Source of the DNA: Cristatella mucedo
Lineage: Eukaryota; Bryozoa; Phylactolaemata; Cristatellidae
Assembly: GCA_009760855.2 (NCBI GenBank)
Contig: WPIO01000025.1
Location: 2,963,501-3,027,500, forward strand
Direction: 5' to 3'
Length of the DNA: 64,000 nucleotides
Every line of letters starts with the position of its first letter. Position 1 is the first letter of the stretch. Made by a program: the position numbers and the translations under genes. Positions 20,237-32,273 of this stretch are shown piece by piece. The notes under the pieces were generated by a model that saw only the letters and a program-made list of their open reading frames with translations, ran no database searches and had not been told where the DNA came from.

Positions 20237-20354
20237 GTATACGGCTACTTGGTCGACACTGGAGCGTTCGAGAACATTGCTGCTACTTCGATTATGGTGC
20301 TAGCTAAGGAGTTCAAAGAAATCAAGCCTCTTGCTTTTACAATGAAGCTGGCCG
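20237..20354 (+). CDS. Tudor gene copy 1, exon 4 (Tudor core, DxG strand)
   Basis: A 118-base exon, acceptor GATTTGGCACTAG and donor GTAAGC, phase 0 to 1. It encodes VYGYLVDTGAFENIAATSIM and ends FTMKLAG. It matches the Tudor VyfvDyGn...L..L...f....A...kLag pattern, with Asp and Gly of the DxG turn retained. A CT microsatellite lies just upstream at 20181-20213. It has the same length and phase as copy 2 (37975-38092). Confidence 0.75.
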
Positions 20355-20476
20355 GTAAGCATCCGTCGTACTGATCCCCTCAGCTGCAGTGTGCAACCCA
20401 AGCGGCTGAGTCCTGATATTCGATTCTTCTCGGATATCTATGCTCGCTTCATATGAGAGCCTGTGTTGCGCTGCAG

Positions 20477-20742
20477 GGGTAAGGCCAGCTCGAGGTGACG
20501 CCAGCAGTTCGAATAGATGGTCAAAGGAAAGCTGCCGGGTATTTTCCTGGCTCACGCGTGGTGAAAGTCTGCTCGCTGTCGGCGTTTCCCTGCTTGGGGA
20601 CGTAGGCAATGGAACGAAGCAAAGTGAAGTGAAGCTCATTAAAGCCTACAAAAAAGAAGATGTTCATGTGGACATGCGGAAGGCTTTGATTGCTAGCGGC
20701 CATGCACAGCCGACCATTCTGCAGGCTGGCACTACTACATAG
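20477..20742 (+). CDS. Tudor gene copy 1, exon 5 (terminal)
   Basis: The terminal exon after acceptor GCGCTGCAG, completing the split Gly codon. It encodes RWSKESCRVFSWLTRGESLL, EVKLIKAYKKEDVHVDMRKA and LIASGHAQPTILQAGTTT, then TAG. The pattern W..e....F......l and V.L......D..i...L...GhA is the SN-like C-terminal half of extended Tudor domains, so the protein ends right after one Tudor domain. Copy 2's exon is one codon shorter. Exons 2-5 therefore all differ from copy 2 only by whole codons. Confidence 0.7.
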
Positions 20743-21330
20743 ACAAAAAAGTCGCATATGCGGTTGCTCGCGTGCGTTTAATTTTCGTTTATATCTCATA
20801 ATTCTTAAATATAAACGAGGCCTTTTTTATTTGGCTTTTATTTAAACGTGAGGGCTATGCACACATGTACCTGCATTCAATGCTGGTTGAAGCCGGTTTG
20901 TCGATTGGTACCTCGTCATTAAGTTGTTGATGCTGCAGAGCATGTCTCCGTGCGGCTGATGGCCGATGTAGCTTTCATCTCGTCGCTCTCTCCGAGTGAG
21001 CATCAGCCAGAGCTGAGTGCATTGCCAAGCTGGTGGTGCTGGCTTGTTGTATGCTGTATGTCAGGTACAACTCTCATTCGGTCCCATTTTTCAAGTTTGC
21101 TCAGACTGAGGCTCAGACCACACACCTTCATACGTAGTTGCCTCAATTTAATTACATGCTGGTGAATTCCTAGCTGACGTTGCAGCAATTTAAAAAGCGC
21201 TCAGCAGACTGACTCGTGGACTTTAAACTTATCGAATTGTGTGTTATGCTCACAAGGTTGCCACAATTCAAGCTTCTGTTTTGCCTGCATATTTTCATCT
21301 AGCATGTATGATCCATAGCAATGCAGTGAG
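20743..21330. repeat. Duplicated 3' flank of Tudor copies
   Basis: Similar to 29013-29560 and 38478-38900. A frame around TCGCTCTCTCCGAGTGAGCATCAGCC (20985-21010; TCTCCGAGCGAGCATCAACC in the others) reads SPSEHQPE in all three copies, but with no sustained common frame. I treat it as 3' untranslated or non-coding sequence. Confidence 0.45.
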
Positions 21331-21740
21331 GCAAAATGATTATAACAATAGCAAAAATAGCAATACGTTTGTATGGAACCATAGAGAGCTAAATCTTATT
21401 TAGTGATAACATGCATGGTGTCCGCAGGTACAAGCATATAGGGTAATCTATATGGACCCAGCAAACGCTAATGGGGAGTCGGTCAGTTTTTAGCTCCTTT
21501 CTATGTGTAGTCAATTCAGGCTCATGACATGTCTTCAGTCTGGAGTGGGCTCCAGGCTTTGCAAGTATGCAAACCAAAGGCAGGGTCGTCAAATGATTGG
21601 AGTTTGGTTTGAGGTCTAGCTAAACGACGTGAGTGAGAAGAGCTGGTGATATGGTACGTACAATTAATGGGTTGTTGGTCCGATAAGCAGGCTTGAGCAT
21701 GAGAATAAAGGGGTCTACAATTTAAGCGTTTGGTGGGAGC
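21330..21740 (-). mobile_element. L2-like LINE-B fragment shared by the array units
   Basis: Minus orientation. It starts with the degenerate TTATTA-type tail and AGAGAGCTAAATCT block (21360-21400) and runs into the RT C-terminal region (the GGGTCGTCAAATGATTGGAG stretch corresponds to the SFGDRAF segment). Homologous copies lie at 29600-30365 and 38905-39330, so the insertion predates the duplication. Confidence 0.6.
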
Positions 21741-22109
21741 CAGTGCAAGTATAGGAATGATTGTGAGGAAGGATTGTGTCCACTAACAGTTCTACGCATG
21801 CTGAGATCTAGCCAATACCTAGCCATGCATTGGTTCCAACATACCTCTTTGTTGCATCTGCTGCAGCCATCTCAGCTGATGATTCACTGCTGCATTGGTG
21901 AAGCATATTTTAGTAGGCAAAACTTATCAAGCCGTAATTGTATTCGAACCCCTGCAGTGGTGAACAAGCAGAGTTGAGCTTCCATTTGAAAATTCACTAT
22001 AATCGGCGAAAACTTACTTATGGGCAAACCAAATGTGATTCAGTAATTAGAAAAACCTAAAACTCAAACTTGGCTCTGCCAGCATATTAGCTGTTGAATC
22101 TTCACATAG

Positions 22110-22995
22110 TCTATTTTATCTAGGTGTCCTGCTCCAAAGTGACCGCTCATTAGACAACCACATCAGCACTACAGTCAAGTCTGCATTATTTCAGCTAAAA
22201 AACGTTGCGAAATCGGGTTTACTTAGACAAGAATTGTACACCCCAATGTTTATCCATGCGTTTACGACACAATTCTTATATTTAAATGTACATTTTATAA
22301 ATTTATAGTCATATTTAACATAACCTATTTAGCACAACATATTTAAATAATACTATATACTATAAGCATTTATATTTGTATATTTATACTTACTATTACT
22401 CACTGCTTGCTGGTCTATTGGCCTGTGCAATCAGGTGCTTACAGCTGGTTCAAAACTCTGCCGTTAGGCTCGCCTGTTGTGCACGTCGCCTGTTGTGCAC
22501 GTTGGGATGGCCACGTCACATAACTTCACACCCATCGGCACTTGCTCCCAATCCAGCAGCTCATCGAATTTAAGTTTCTGTCAATTACTTTTAGGTTCCT
22601 GTAACTATCGGACTCCAGCTTACCTATCAAAACTGCTCCCTCACTAGGCGAAGAATCGTGCAGCAGTTCTGACTCGAATCTTTTAGCTCTCAGTCGTACT
22701 TACCTCAGAACCATTGGAAACCATGTCTTTAGTTACTATGCTACCAAAGCCTAGAGCTCACTACCGTCGCACGTCACACCGTCACCTGATATGAAATTTA
22801 AAAAGAAGCTTGAAGCGCTCCTGCTTGTTACAGCATTTGCTGGGTCCTTCCGGTATGTTCTTCTCGTGCACTTACCAACTGCCTAAACTGTGCCTTCTGT
22901 TTGCGGATGTTACCACAAACAATTCGGTAGTGCTTACTATACAGCATCTGTGAAGTGCCTAGAAAGAGATTCAGTTCTTTGATGGCGCTATACAA
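22110..22995 (+). mobile_element. L2-like LINE-B fragment with AT-rich insert
   Basis: The plus strand encodes YLGVLLQSDRSLDNHISTTV and SALFQLKNVAKSG, then after an AT-rich stretch (about 22270-22385) LACAIRCLQLVQNSAVRLAC. It ends with the CCTAGAAAGAGATTCAGTTC tail and GCGCTATACAAA. A homologous copy in the same orientation is at 39640-40260. It is inactive. Confidence 0.75.
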
Positions 22996-22999
22996 AGGT

Positions 23000-24100
23000 G
23001 TTTATTAATATGCTTTATAAAAAAATAAATATATATATATATATATTGCATACCGTGTAAATTAAGTATATTGGAAGTGGGTACCTCAGCAGGCTACAAA
23101 CATTTATCTTGATGTACCAACTTTCAACAAGTTGAGGCGCAAGTCATATATGATGAAGATATCGGTAAGTTTTCTATTTGCAAATGTTGCTTCCGGTTTC
23201 TATTTGGGTGAAGATATAACTTGCATAATTACTTTTCTCTAACGTGGAAGTCGTCAGAACTTATCCCAATTTCAAACATTTTTGTCTTTCAAAAGTTAAC
23301 CTAAACAAATACTCGATTTTTATGAGTATTCTTTTTGATATTCTGCCTTATCGCTTGGGGCTTATGGTAAGCAGCTCTGCTGCCTACTTTGTTCAGCATT
23401 CTGCTGAAGAGTGGACCTACAAGCTGAACTTGGCCAGTTCTAGCTGCCTGTAGGTCCTCCCAGCGGCAGCCTGTCAGTCACAGTTCCACGTGGAGCTGTA
23501 CCCGATATGCCAAGTGGCAGGCGGCCCTCCTCCTCCTCCCCCAAGGTACAGCCTCTTGCCTCCGGCTCTACAAACAGGTCAGATTTCGATGTTTAGCTGA
23601 CCGGCCTCATAGCCAGCCAGCCAGCCAGAATAGGGCAGCGGCTCCTCACTGAGCTACTCACCTCTTCCGGCCGATCGCACGCGTAAGGGGATGGGTGGGT
23701 GGGTGCGTGGGCGGGTGGAGAGACCGCTTTCAGACGGCTCCACATCGCCGCCCGCGAGCAAGCCAGACGCTCGCTGCGTTCCTTTGGAGGATTATTCATG
23801 GGACCCCGTCCATCCAGCGTCTGTCATGCAAGTGGGATCCCATGACGTCACTTATCACTTCATTATCGATGCCAAAGAGTTCTACTTACTTAAGAATTGA
23901 ATTCAAGTCCATTGCGTACATGAATATGACTGAATGCGTTGCACATCGGCTAACATAGAATTAGCCTAGCTCGATGCCAGCGACGAAACTCAAATATGTC
24001 ATTTCTAGGTAGATGGCGGTTGCTTAGACCATCGCGGTAAGCGACGGAGGAAGCCGACGACTTAGCTCGCGCTAAAGCATTTTCTTGATTTACTTTATGA
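23000..24100. repeat. Duplicated segment, right part of unit 1
   Basis: 23020-23610 resembles 40250-40800 (CTGCCTGTAGGTCCTCCCAG, CAGCGGCAGCCTGTCAGTCA). 23840-24050 resembles 30385-30600 (TTCTACTTACTT, ATATGTCA...GGTAG). A CCAGCCAGCCAGCCAG run sits at 23609-23627. The open frames at 23593-23958 are not conserved between copies. Confidence 0.5.
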
Positions 24101-25257
24101 CAAGGACTTCAAATAACAGGCCAACCTAACCGAACTGAGATCTCCTGAAATTTTGATCTTGATTTGTATACTTATTCCCAAGCAATCCGGCATCTCTGTA
24201 CATAAGTTTAAAGTCTTTTGCTACCGCATTGCATAGTATTGCACTATTTGGCTACAATGGAATAATGAAAATAGCTTTTTGTGCCAAATAAATTGTCGCA
24301 TTCATTTCGGGCATGCAAAAAAAAAAGAATAGGAACTCGGCAGGAGAATACAACTACGCATGAGCTAAGCTAAAGGCACATTCATTGGTAAAACCTTGCA
24401 ATGAATGCCGTTTAATTTTATCGATGTATATCTTAGATGCGATGAAACTGGTCATCTGAAATTATCGCATGCTCTCCAGCATTGCGAGTTATTTTAGTAT
24501 TTAATCTGGTAGCATACTGAGACTCGGTAGCGGCAAATCTTTATTGCATGACGCTACTTGCACCTGCATTTTGAAGAAATGCACAAGAAAGAGCTATACT
24601 AAATTTTAACAAATCTTGCAATTCTCCTGCGTGTCAAATAGCATCACTTTCATTTAAAGCTCTTGAATCACTCTGAGAAACTGGCTGCCGGTTTGATACA
24701 AAACTTTAGTCTGAATTCAGGGTTAGTGATTACACTTTAGAAACTTTATCAGGCAAATGTATCGGGAAATGTTCGCTCTTGTAACGGCAGATATCGTGCC
24801 CATCTCATACATGATGGCATCTGAGTGCGCATCGCCTACCTGCCTCATGGGACTGTTGGGAGCTGTTTGTTCGGAAACTGAGGCTGAGATTTGAATCAGC
24901 CGCAGCCGACCTCTTTCCTTCAGAGGGAGGGCGTATCGGCTTCCTACGGCTGGCGGCTGCAGATGGCCGAGTGAGGGCAAGGAGAGGTGCTGCTGAAACA
25001 ACGCCGATTAGGTGAGACTGTTTAAAGTCCACTCATTAATCTTTCTGAAGTTCACTCGTTGAAAGTCTGGTTAATAGTCGTCGTGTAAATACACATTGAT
25101 GTGGAATTTTATTTCCGGCATTGTGCAACCTTGTTAGGGCGTGTAATTTTCTTAGTCCTTGGAAAGCCTATATTCTATGAAGCTGCACAAACCTCTTACT
25201 CGGCCTTAGGGCAAGGTTCCTCATATCTAAGATTGGGCGTTTTAGGCTTCTTCTTTT
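24101..25257. other. Intergenic sequence, no recognised feature
   Basis: An AT-rich stretch with short open frames only. The minus-strand frame at 24723-25032 has no motif I recognise and no duplicate elsewhere in the window. Confidence 0.35.
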
Positions 25258-25800
25258 TTAATGTAATCAAGTCAGGGAATGCCGTAATACCAGTGAGGAG
25301 TGAATTCCTGGCTATGGTAGCGTGCGAATTAAAATCGCGGTCTCCACAGGATTTGTGGTTTGTTCGAGGCATAGCTATACTACTTGCTTCAGAAGAGCAG
25401 GTGGTTCAATGACTAGCCCGATTGGTGAGTAGTTGTGATCGGTTGGCTGTAGAACGAGAATGAAGGAATCTAAAAGTGAGTGACAGAGTGTCAGGCTGCT
25501 TGGTCGTGAGCCAGTGCAGGTCGGTAAGAATCAGTGTAACGTGGAAACTGGTACGTTCACGACAGACAAGCCTAGCTGCTCAGTTTTCCGCCTAATGCAT
25601 GCACATGATTTTACAGTGAAGTAGACCTGTGAGTAGTGACTAACCAAAATCGAGATCGGCCATAAAACCAATACAGGGACCAAATTTAATGGGGCTTTCT
25701 GTGTAAGCACGCCAGAATATTGCAACGTTACAAAGCTGAACGGAAGCAGACGACTGCGAAGCTCACGCGGCCGTCTAGTGAATAGTTTCGATAGAAAAGG
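25258..25800 (-). mobile_element. L2-like LINE-B fragment, unit 2
   Basis: A duplicate of 2265-2835 and 4630-4925 in the same orientation, with a TTTGTGGTTTGTTCGAGGCA (RT C-terminus) region and a GTACGTTCACGACAGACAAG region (SAARLVCRE part). The frame is destroyed. Confidence 0.6.
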
Positions 25801-28200
25801 GCACCTATAATCTCTTTCACACTTGCAAAAAGCTGAGGATCTTTATTTTACAAACTGTTGTGTTATTGTGGCTCCGGCGGCGACAAATCTTGGGGAATCT
25901 CCCGGAGTCGATGACGCGGGCGTGACCGGTAAAAGAGACTAAATATTTGCGCCTCTCAAAGAGTACATATACATGAAGGCAGATAGATGAATGAAAGTAG
26001 CTGTGTTGGGAACTGCACCGTACGTTGGTTGCCGGATGCTAGGCTGCGTCAATAGCTTTACCATCTGTCGCAAGTAAGGCGTTCGCTCTAATTGTAACAG
26101 CAGCAAGCGCATACTAAAATAAATACTTTTCTAACCTTCAGTGGAATTCAGTATTTGTTCGTGCTGCCAAATCTTTGATATGCTAGGATTCCATTGATGT
26201 TGATCATGGGCTCAGATCCAAACAAGCGGTAAATGTTGCTTGTGCTTTGTGCTCGCACTTACGATTGACCGCGAATATAAGCTCTGAACAACACAAGTGC
26301 AAGGAGAACTGATTTTCCGACTTGCAGTTATCACGGGCTCCTTCACTCAGCAGTCTTGGTGCCAATCAGAGAGCAGCGCAAACAGTAGATCTAACAGCCC
26401 GTCGTGCTGATGCAGTGCAAGATATTGTTCCCTCTTACTTCAGCTTGAAAACGGTCCAATGTAGACTCTGAGGCATGTCCGCGACGTTAGTAATTTGCAC
26501 AGAACCGGCCAGCCTGACATTAACTCATTTCCACGAAGTAGAAACCTACTGCCACGTCAAAGGGGATAGTATAGTCATTATTCAGTGATGATATTTTTCA
26601 GTTATCGTGGGCTTCATAAGTTGACCGATTTTTGAAACTCAATCAGTTATAGAGCTGACGGTGCCTGCTATTAATTTAAGAACATTTAAATGAGGCCATT
26701 CATAAATGTAAATTGCCCAGAATGAGATTGAGTTTTTCGAGCGGGCTATATTAAATACATCATTACTATTTTTGTTATTATCATCCTGTTGGCAATACGG
26801 TTGACATATTTCAAAACTCTATACTATAGCTGCATAAAAAATGCGGAAATCCATAGGGTTTATACCCTGCCGAGTGTTAAATGCTAAATAGAGAGGTGAC
26901 GTTTTTCTTGTTAAGACGCTAACCCTCAGTAAGCCGTTAGTCCTATTGCTTATATGCATCTCGTGAGCATAGTTTTTTTCTACACTCAATAGAACTAGCT
27001 TATCTCGAAACAATACAATTGGAATATCTGTATATCTACTTTGTATTCAGCCGTGGTAGCATTAGAATGATGACATTGTCTTCAAATAGAGGAGTAGACT
27101 GAGTGATGGTGTATGCGAAAACACTGCAAAGACACGGTTGTGATAGGTAGTCGTATCACTTTACCCATTTTGACCATCTGTTGGCATTACCTTATTGCGT
27201 TCGTGTTGAAATTTCTTGGATTTGAAGTCAGTTCTAAAGGCTATATTTATGATCAACTTTTCCTTCATTTTACTTTCAATTAAGACAAAATTGTACCGTA
27301 CCTTAGCCTTCAGTGAATTCAGGTGTGCGTCAAATCAACAGCAGACGATTAAGGCAATGTAGTCTGCGCCTGCCAAGACTACACTCGCCTTAATCGTCAG
27401 CTGATGATTTATAATAATAATAATAATAATAATGATAATTCACTTGATAAAGCGCCCTCAGAGAACTCAATCTCTCTCTAGGCGCTTTACGATTTGAGAT
27501 TAGATTTGAGTGATTATTAAATAAATAAATCCTAGCTGATTTACCCACGACCTTCCGACCAAGGTCGTGAAAGCAACCGCCTTACCTAGTGTGCCATCAC
27601 GGCTCACCATTATTCTTTGTTTGAATCATTGATTGATTTGATTTGATGATTAGCCAAGCCACGTGACACTATTGAACATGTCTCACCTGTGGCCAATAGT
27701 TAAGCCATCGACGCAGCAAAGCCGAACATCAGACCACGAATGCGTATTATATTTTGTGTCGTCTGCTGCGATTTATCGATGCTCTCATATGTGTGCCCGT
27801 TGAGAGTAATAAAGAAGAGTCTCGTTTACCACGAACGCGCACCCGCTGTGTCTCCGTGAGACTCTCACTAGAACAGCATATGCCGCCGGAGCCACTGTCA
27901 TACAACACAAGTCAAACAGCTGAAAGTGCGACTGCCGTGATGGCAGGCTGCATAAGCTATTTTCTAGATAATAAGAATATGTATTATTAATATAATAAGA
28001 ATAGATCATTTGCATTAGAGCCTAAGTGAATGTAATATCCAGGTGCTATTCAAGTCGCTGTAAGAGAGTCAATAAACATGCGTGTTGCAACGTGCTTGAT
28101 ATTAGGCTTGTAATAAATTGCAAACCAGTATCAAGCTAAGGCCAGCACACTAATTCGTACCTGAAGAAAAGCATGTAGCGTGTTCTTTTTGCTTGTAGCA
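25801..28200. repeat. Duplicated segment, unit 2
   Basis: Homologous to 2836-3960 and 4926-5757 plus 13528-13680. It includes the uninterrupted version of the outer LTR target site at about 28060-28090 (GTCAATAAACATG...TTGCAACGTGCTTG). It contains a LINE tail and SINE head at 27412-27606. No conserved coding frame was seen. Confidence 0.55.
27412..27606 (-). mobile_element. LINE-B 3' tail plus tRNA-like SINE head
   Basis: On the minus strand, GTGAGCCGTGATGGCACACT, TAGGTAAGGCGGTTGCTTTC and ACGACCTTGGTCGG resemble the tRNA-derived head of SINE family 1. To its left on the plus strand lies the reverse-complemented L2-like tail (AAGCGCCCTCAGAGAACTCA, CTAGGCGCTTTAC) with an ATT repeat at 27412-27432. 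The two may be one composite or two adjacent insertions. Confidence 0.6.
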
Positions 28201-29560
28201 CGTTCCAAAATGCCTAAGCAACTTTATGGTGAGTGTTCTATAGCCAACCGACTTCTTCTTTCACAAGAAAGAGAACGGGAAATGCACTCATGATATTCAA
28301 AAGTGTACCCAAAAGAGTGATATGTTGCATAGAAATCACTGCACATAACTGCTGCAGATAAGTTTAGGGTGCTTTTATCTAATGAAATTTTTAAGCAGTT
28401 TCAAGCTCAAGAGAAGTTTTGATTTCTCCCGCAGCAAGGTCAAGCCTTTACTATTACCGAGGCTTAAAAAATTGCCCATCTTTAAAAGGAGCATGTTTAT
28501 CTTTCTTGTCGTACTCTACCGCTTGCAGATGTTCTTTCTGCAGTTGGAGTTTTCGAATGACAGATACACTGAATTCCTCGATTTTGCTACCCTAAGTTTT
28601 GCAGTGCTATTAATAATCTTAATCGGCCATTGCTACTTTTGCCAATTGCTATTTGCAGCTCGCGGTCAACAAATCAAGGTCTTGAGTACTAAATACATCT
28701 AGCAGCTCCTAGGTGTATAAAGCACCTCTGTAGATAATGACAAAAAAGTGGGTTAGCCGTTTGTTTCTTGATATAGATTCAAGGTGGCTTTCAGAGGTTT
28801 GTCTTCAAGCCTCCCTAATAGCTCGTACAATGATTTGTCGCTATGGCATGCTTCTCATTAGGGGACTGGCGTTGTAAAAAAAGTGAAGCGAATTATTTTG
28901 TGTACTGTTATTAAGACACTGCTTTTGGAAATGTCTGTGTGCACATCCGAAACGCTTGATTTCAAACCGCCATACAGAGCCGACCGGTCCGAAGACTGGC
29001 ACTACTATATAGACAAAGAATAGCATACGCGGTTGTACGCATTCGTTTAATCTTTGTTTTTGTCTCACAATTCATATCAGTTTGCTTCGGATTTATTTAA
29101 AAGCAAGGTGTATGCACAATGCGCCTGCCTAGCTTACAGCAACCTTTCTGCTGGCTGAAACCGGTTTGTCGATTGATACATCTTCCCTAAGTGACTAATG
29201 CATTCACGCTTCGGAGTATAGCTCTATGCGGCTCGTGGCCCATGTAGCTCTCATTCCGTCGCCCTTTCCGAGCGAGCATCAACCAGAGCATGAGGTGCAT
29301 TGCCACGTTGGCCGTGTTGCACTGTTGCATTCTGGTCAGGTTCAGCTCTCCTTTCCGGTGCATGCCTGGCTGAGACTGGGGCTCACACCACACACCTACC
29401 ACTTTGGTCGTTTCACTCTAGTTGTTCGCATATGATTTCCTACCCGACGTTGCAGCGATTCATAAAGCGCTTTAACACTGACTTGCGAACAATAAACTTA
29501 TAGAATTTTGTGTTATGCCCACAAGCTTCCTACGCTTCAAGCTTCTGTGTGGCCAGCATA
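28200..29560 (+). pseudogene. Truncated third copy of the Tudor unit
   Basis: 28200-28900 aligns with the intron between exons 3 and 4 of copies 1 and 2 (17950-18800, 34990-35640). 28927-29012 aligns with only the last 86 bases of exon 5 (CACATCCGAAACGCTTGATT to ACTACTATATAG) with a frame-shifting one-base loss. 29013-29560 matches their 3' flank. Exons 1-4 and most of exon 5 are missing, so this copy makes no Tudor domain. Confidence 0.7.
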
Positions 29561-29599
29561 TTTTCATATGGCAGGTCTGGTCGGAAGCAAGGCAGTGTG

Positions 29600-30365
29600 A
29601 CAGTATTATCACGATAATATTAACATTAATACGTTTGCAAGGCAGCATCAGAGAGCTAAACTTCTTCTTTCTAGTCACTTCGTATTTATTTTAGCTAGAA
29701 CATGCGTGGTGCTAGCAGGCACAAGCATACAGGGTAATTTATAAGGACACAGCAAACGCTAACGGGGAGTAAGTTATTTGTTAGCTTCTTTTGAAATTTT
29801 CTCAATTTACGGTTATGTCTTGATAATAGTAATAAAAAAACACTTTAAAAAGCACCCTCAGAGAACTCAACTCTTTCTAGGCGTTTTACATTTACTGCAA
29901 AGGAAACACGATCGAAAGGTGAGTGGTATCGTGCTAAACAACAAGAATAAATTGGTTAGGGTTAATATGCACAGGGTCAACATGAAAGTGTGGTTAGTGT
30001 TAGCATTTAGCATGCATGTCAGTACGCCTAAGCACATAAAGGACGACCCAAAAAATGCTGTGTCGTAGATAGGTGCAATTTTAACCTCTTTTAAATGTGG
30101 TCAATTCAGGGGATGTCGTGATGGAAGTTGGGAGTGAGTTCCAGACTTTGGGAGCATACGAACTAAAGGCACGATCTCCAAAGGATTTGAGGTTTGTACG
30201 AGGTATAGGTAAACAGTCAGATTCCGAAAAGCGGGTAGCGCGATGCTTAGCCTAGTGGGGGAGTAGACCTGATAGGTCGGTTGGAGCCAAAGAATGAATG
30301 GATGTGAAAGCGAACGACAAAGCCTTGAAGTCGATCCGTTATTTGATGTCCTTTCCAAACTCGTT
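29600..30365 (-). mobile_element. L2-like LINE-B fragments, unit 2
   Basis: Contains the shared minus-strand LINE block (CAAACGCTAACGGGGAGTAA near 29751-29770), a further 3' tail (AAGCACCCTCAGAGAACTCA at 29850-29869) and a recognisable minus-strand RT C-terminus at about 30085-30260: IPRTNLKSFGDRAFSSYAP and VWNSLPTSITTSPELTTFK. At least two insertions are superimposed. Confidence 0.65.
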
Positions 30366-30705
30366 CACGGTTATGTCTTGTCATCACTCAGTGAGCACGA
30401 CCAGTGACGCCAATGCGTTCTACTTACTTTAAAATAGAATGTGAGTACGATATTGCGTACACGAATAGGACTGACTGCGTTGCATTGCCTCGGCACACGT
30501 TTAATTTGGCCAATTTCGATGCCTGCGACGCACCTCTAATATGTCAATACCAGGTAGGTAGCGGTTGCTAAGACCAATCGCAGTGAGTGAAGGAGACAGA
30601 GAGAAGGGGCAAAGATGGCGAGTGTCCACAGACGTAAGAGTACTTTTCTTGGTCTTAGCTTGCAGGTATACGGGGTCAATCGCTCGGCTGATCCTAGCTG
30701 CTTTA

Positions 30706-30862
30706 ACAGCCTCTTTTTGTATAGCGACAGAAAAGCCTTTACGGCTATCACCACCGCTTGCAGTGGCGATAAAGGATCGCCCACCACAGGAATCGAACCG
30801 ACGACCTCAGAACCGAGGTCATGAAAGCAACCGCCTTACCTAGCGTGCCATTACGGCTCACC
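30706..30862 (-). mobile_element. tRNA-derived SINE, family 1
   Basis: Minus orientation: GTGAGCCGTAATGGCACGCT at the head, an RNA polymerase III B-box-like GGTTCGATTC at 30790-30799, then GCCACTGCAAGCGGTGGTGA and TAGCCGTAAAGGC in the body. It is nearly collinear with copies at 37424-37567 and 61648-61814. It is dependent on a LINE for movement. Confidence 0.85.
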
Positions 30863-31104
30863 GATCATTGTCCTCCTCACAAAAGCCAAATTTGTGTGGA
30901 ATAGCACACAAATTCATAGTCGAATTCATAGCCCTGATGTGCGCTGCAGCGTAGCACAGGAAACACAACACGTCAGGGCATACTGGGTCCTAGTCGGCAT
31001 CGTCGAGCTGGATTTGGACAAACAGCTACTTGCAACCGCCTTCGTTATACCGCCTTTTTTTCACCATGACGCAAGCTTTATCAACCAGAGCGTGCCCGTG
31101 CATG

Positions 31105-31296
31105 TCAACAAGGTTGCAGGAAGCTTGAAGCTGCCTTCTCTCTGCCGGTGACAAAGGCACATTTCACGAATTCAACAGCTACTAAACTGGCCAGGCGATT
31201 CAGTTCCGATAAGAAAACGTCCACTTCGCCACCATTGGTAAGGCAGCTCGAAGCAAACTCGTGGCAGGCCTCGACAAAAATTCGGCATTTTTTCAT
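31105..31296 (-). pseudogene. Old LTR-element gag relic
   Basis: The minus-strand frame GGEVDVFLSELNRLASLVAV, then FVKCAFVTG, matches the DVYSSILARLAGLVRAAAKD and LTKCAFVTG part of the outer element's gag (6330-6410). It sits at the position equivalent to the pol relic at 14014-14720, upstream of Tudor copy 2. Confidence 0.7.
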
Positions 31297-31369
31297 TTAT
31301 AGGCCGCGAAGTAGCTTATGCTTTGATCGTATGTATTTAGAGCGTGCAAATGAGAGGACAACATGTGAG

Positions 31370-31690
31370 TCACGCCAGGCTAAATCTCACGTTAGGCTCG
31401 ATCTCACGCCGGGTGCGACCTAACGCTCAGCTCGATTTCAAGCCTATCTCAAACTAACAAATTTAATAGCGCAGGTCTTCATGAGGGTGAGATCAAACGT
31501 TTCGACGGCCCTGACGACGACAGACCGAAGACGATCCGACATCGAAATATAAATACGTGGCACAATCGTGCTGCGACGTCATAGTTAAAGCCGTGACATC
31601 ACTGTCGCACAAGGACGTCTTAGCACCGGCCCACAAGACCCCAACAGCTCCGGCACATAAGACCATACAACTGTGGCTTTTTGATCACCA
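31370..31690 (+). promoter_or_regulatory. Conserved promoter-like block upstream of Tudor copy 2
   Basis: Counterpart of 14790-15130, with TATA-like ATATAAA at 31547-31553, the shared GGCACAATCGTGCTGCGACG, and CRE-like GACGTCATAG and GGACGTCTTA. It ends where both copies read CACCACAGCTGACTTGG / TACCACAGCTGACTTGG. Exon 1 begins about 110 bases further on. Promoter function is inferred; it could be an LTR. Confidence 0.35.
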
Positions 31691-31796
31691 CAGCTGACTT
31701 GGAAGGTTAGTATGAGCGAATTTATGGTTCGTTGGTCTCAAACCTGGATTGCTGCTTACAATTATGCGTGCTCGACATGTTTCAGCCTTTGTGCAG

Positions 31797-32051
31797 GCGA
31801 AGCAGCTGCCACTGGACTCGTTGGGACACGTGATGGCAGCGGATAACCAAGATATAAGCATTACAGGCAAAAGTGGCAGCAACGCTTCACATGCGATGAG
31901 AGAAGTCCTCATTATAGATAATGAGTTTCATACTGAAACACACCCTCTGTTTGAAGATCCGCTAGATTACCCGCTTTCACTTAGCCCATTGGCGGCGGGC
32001 CAAACTCTGCCTGTGCAGGTTGTTCATGTCAGCAGCCCCGACTCTTTTTCG
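31797..32051 (+). CDS. Tudor gene copy 2, exon 1
   Basis: A 255-base exon, acceptor TTTCAGCCTTTGTGCAG and donor GTAGGT, phase 0 at both ends and open throughout. It encodes AKQLPLDSLGHVMAADNQDI, then LFEDPLDYPLSLSPLAAGQT and the Tudor-entry strand LPVQVVHVSSPDSFS, matching the VxVxxVxSPxxFxV signature. More upstream exons of the gene probably exist but were not recognised. Copy 1's version is disrupted. Confidence 0.7.
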
Positions 32052-32186
32052 GTAGGTGTTACGACTGACAGCACTTGCTAGCAACAGACGCCAGCGTACA
32101 GCCCGAGGCTTGCTGCTAATGACCGGCACACTGCCTTTTCGACAATCTGCACCTGACTTTCGAGCACTTGCGATTTCAAATTTTAG

Positions 32187-32273
32187 GCAGTACCTGCAGA
32201 GAAGCTTAACGCCTTGGATGATCTCTTGATCGAGATGCAGTCAACCTACACTAATCTACCATACACCATCCCT
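32187..32273 (+). CDS. Tudor gene copy 2, exon 2
   Basis: An 87-base exon between acceptor TTTCAAATTTTAG and donor GTATGT, phase 0. It encodes AVPAEKLNALDDLLIEMQST and YTNLPYTIP, the helix preceding the Tudor barrel. It has the same length as copy 1 exon 2. Confidence 0.7.
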
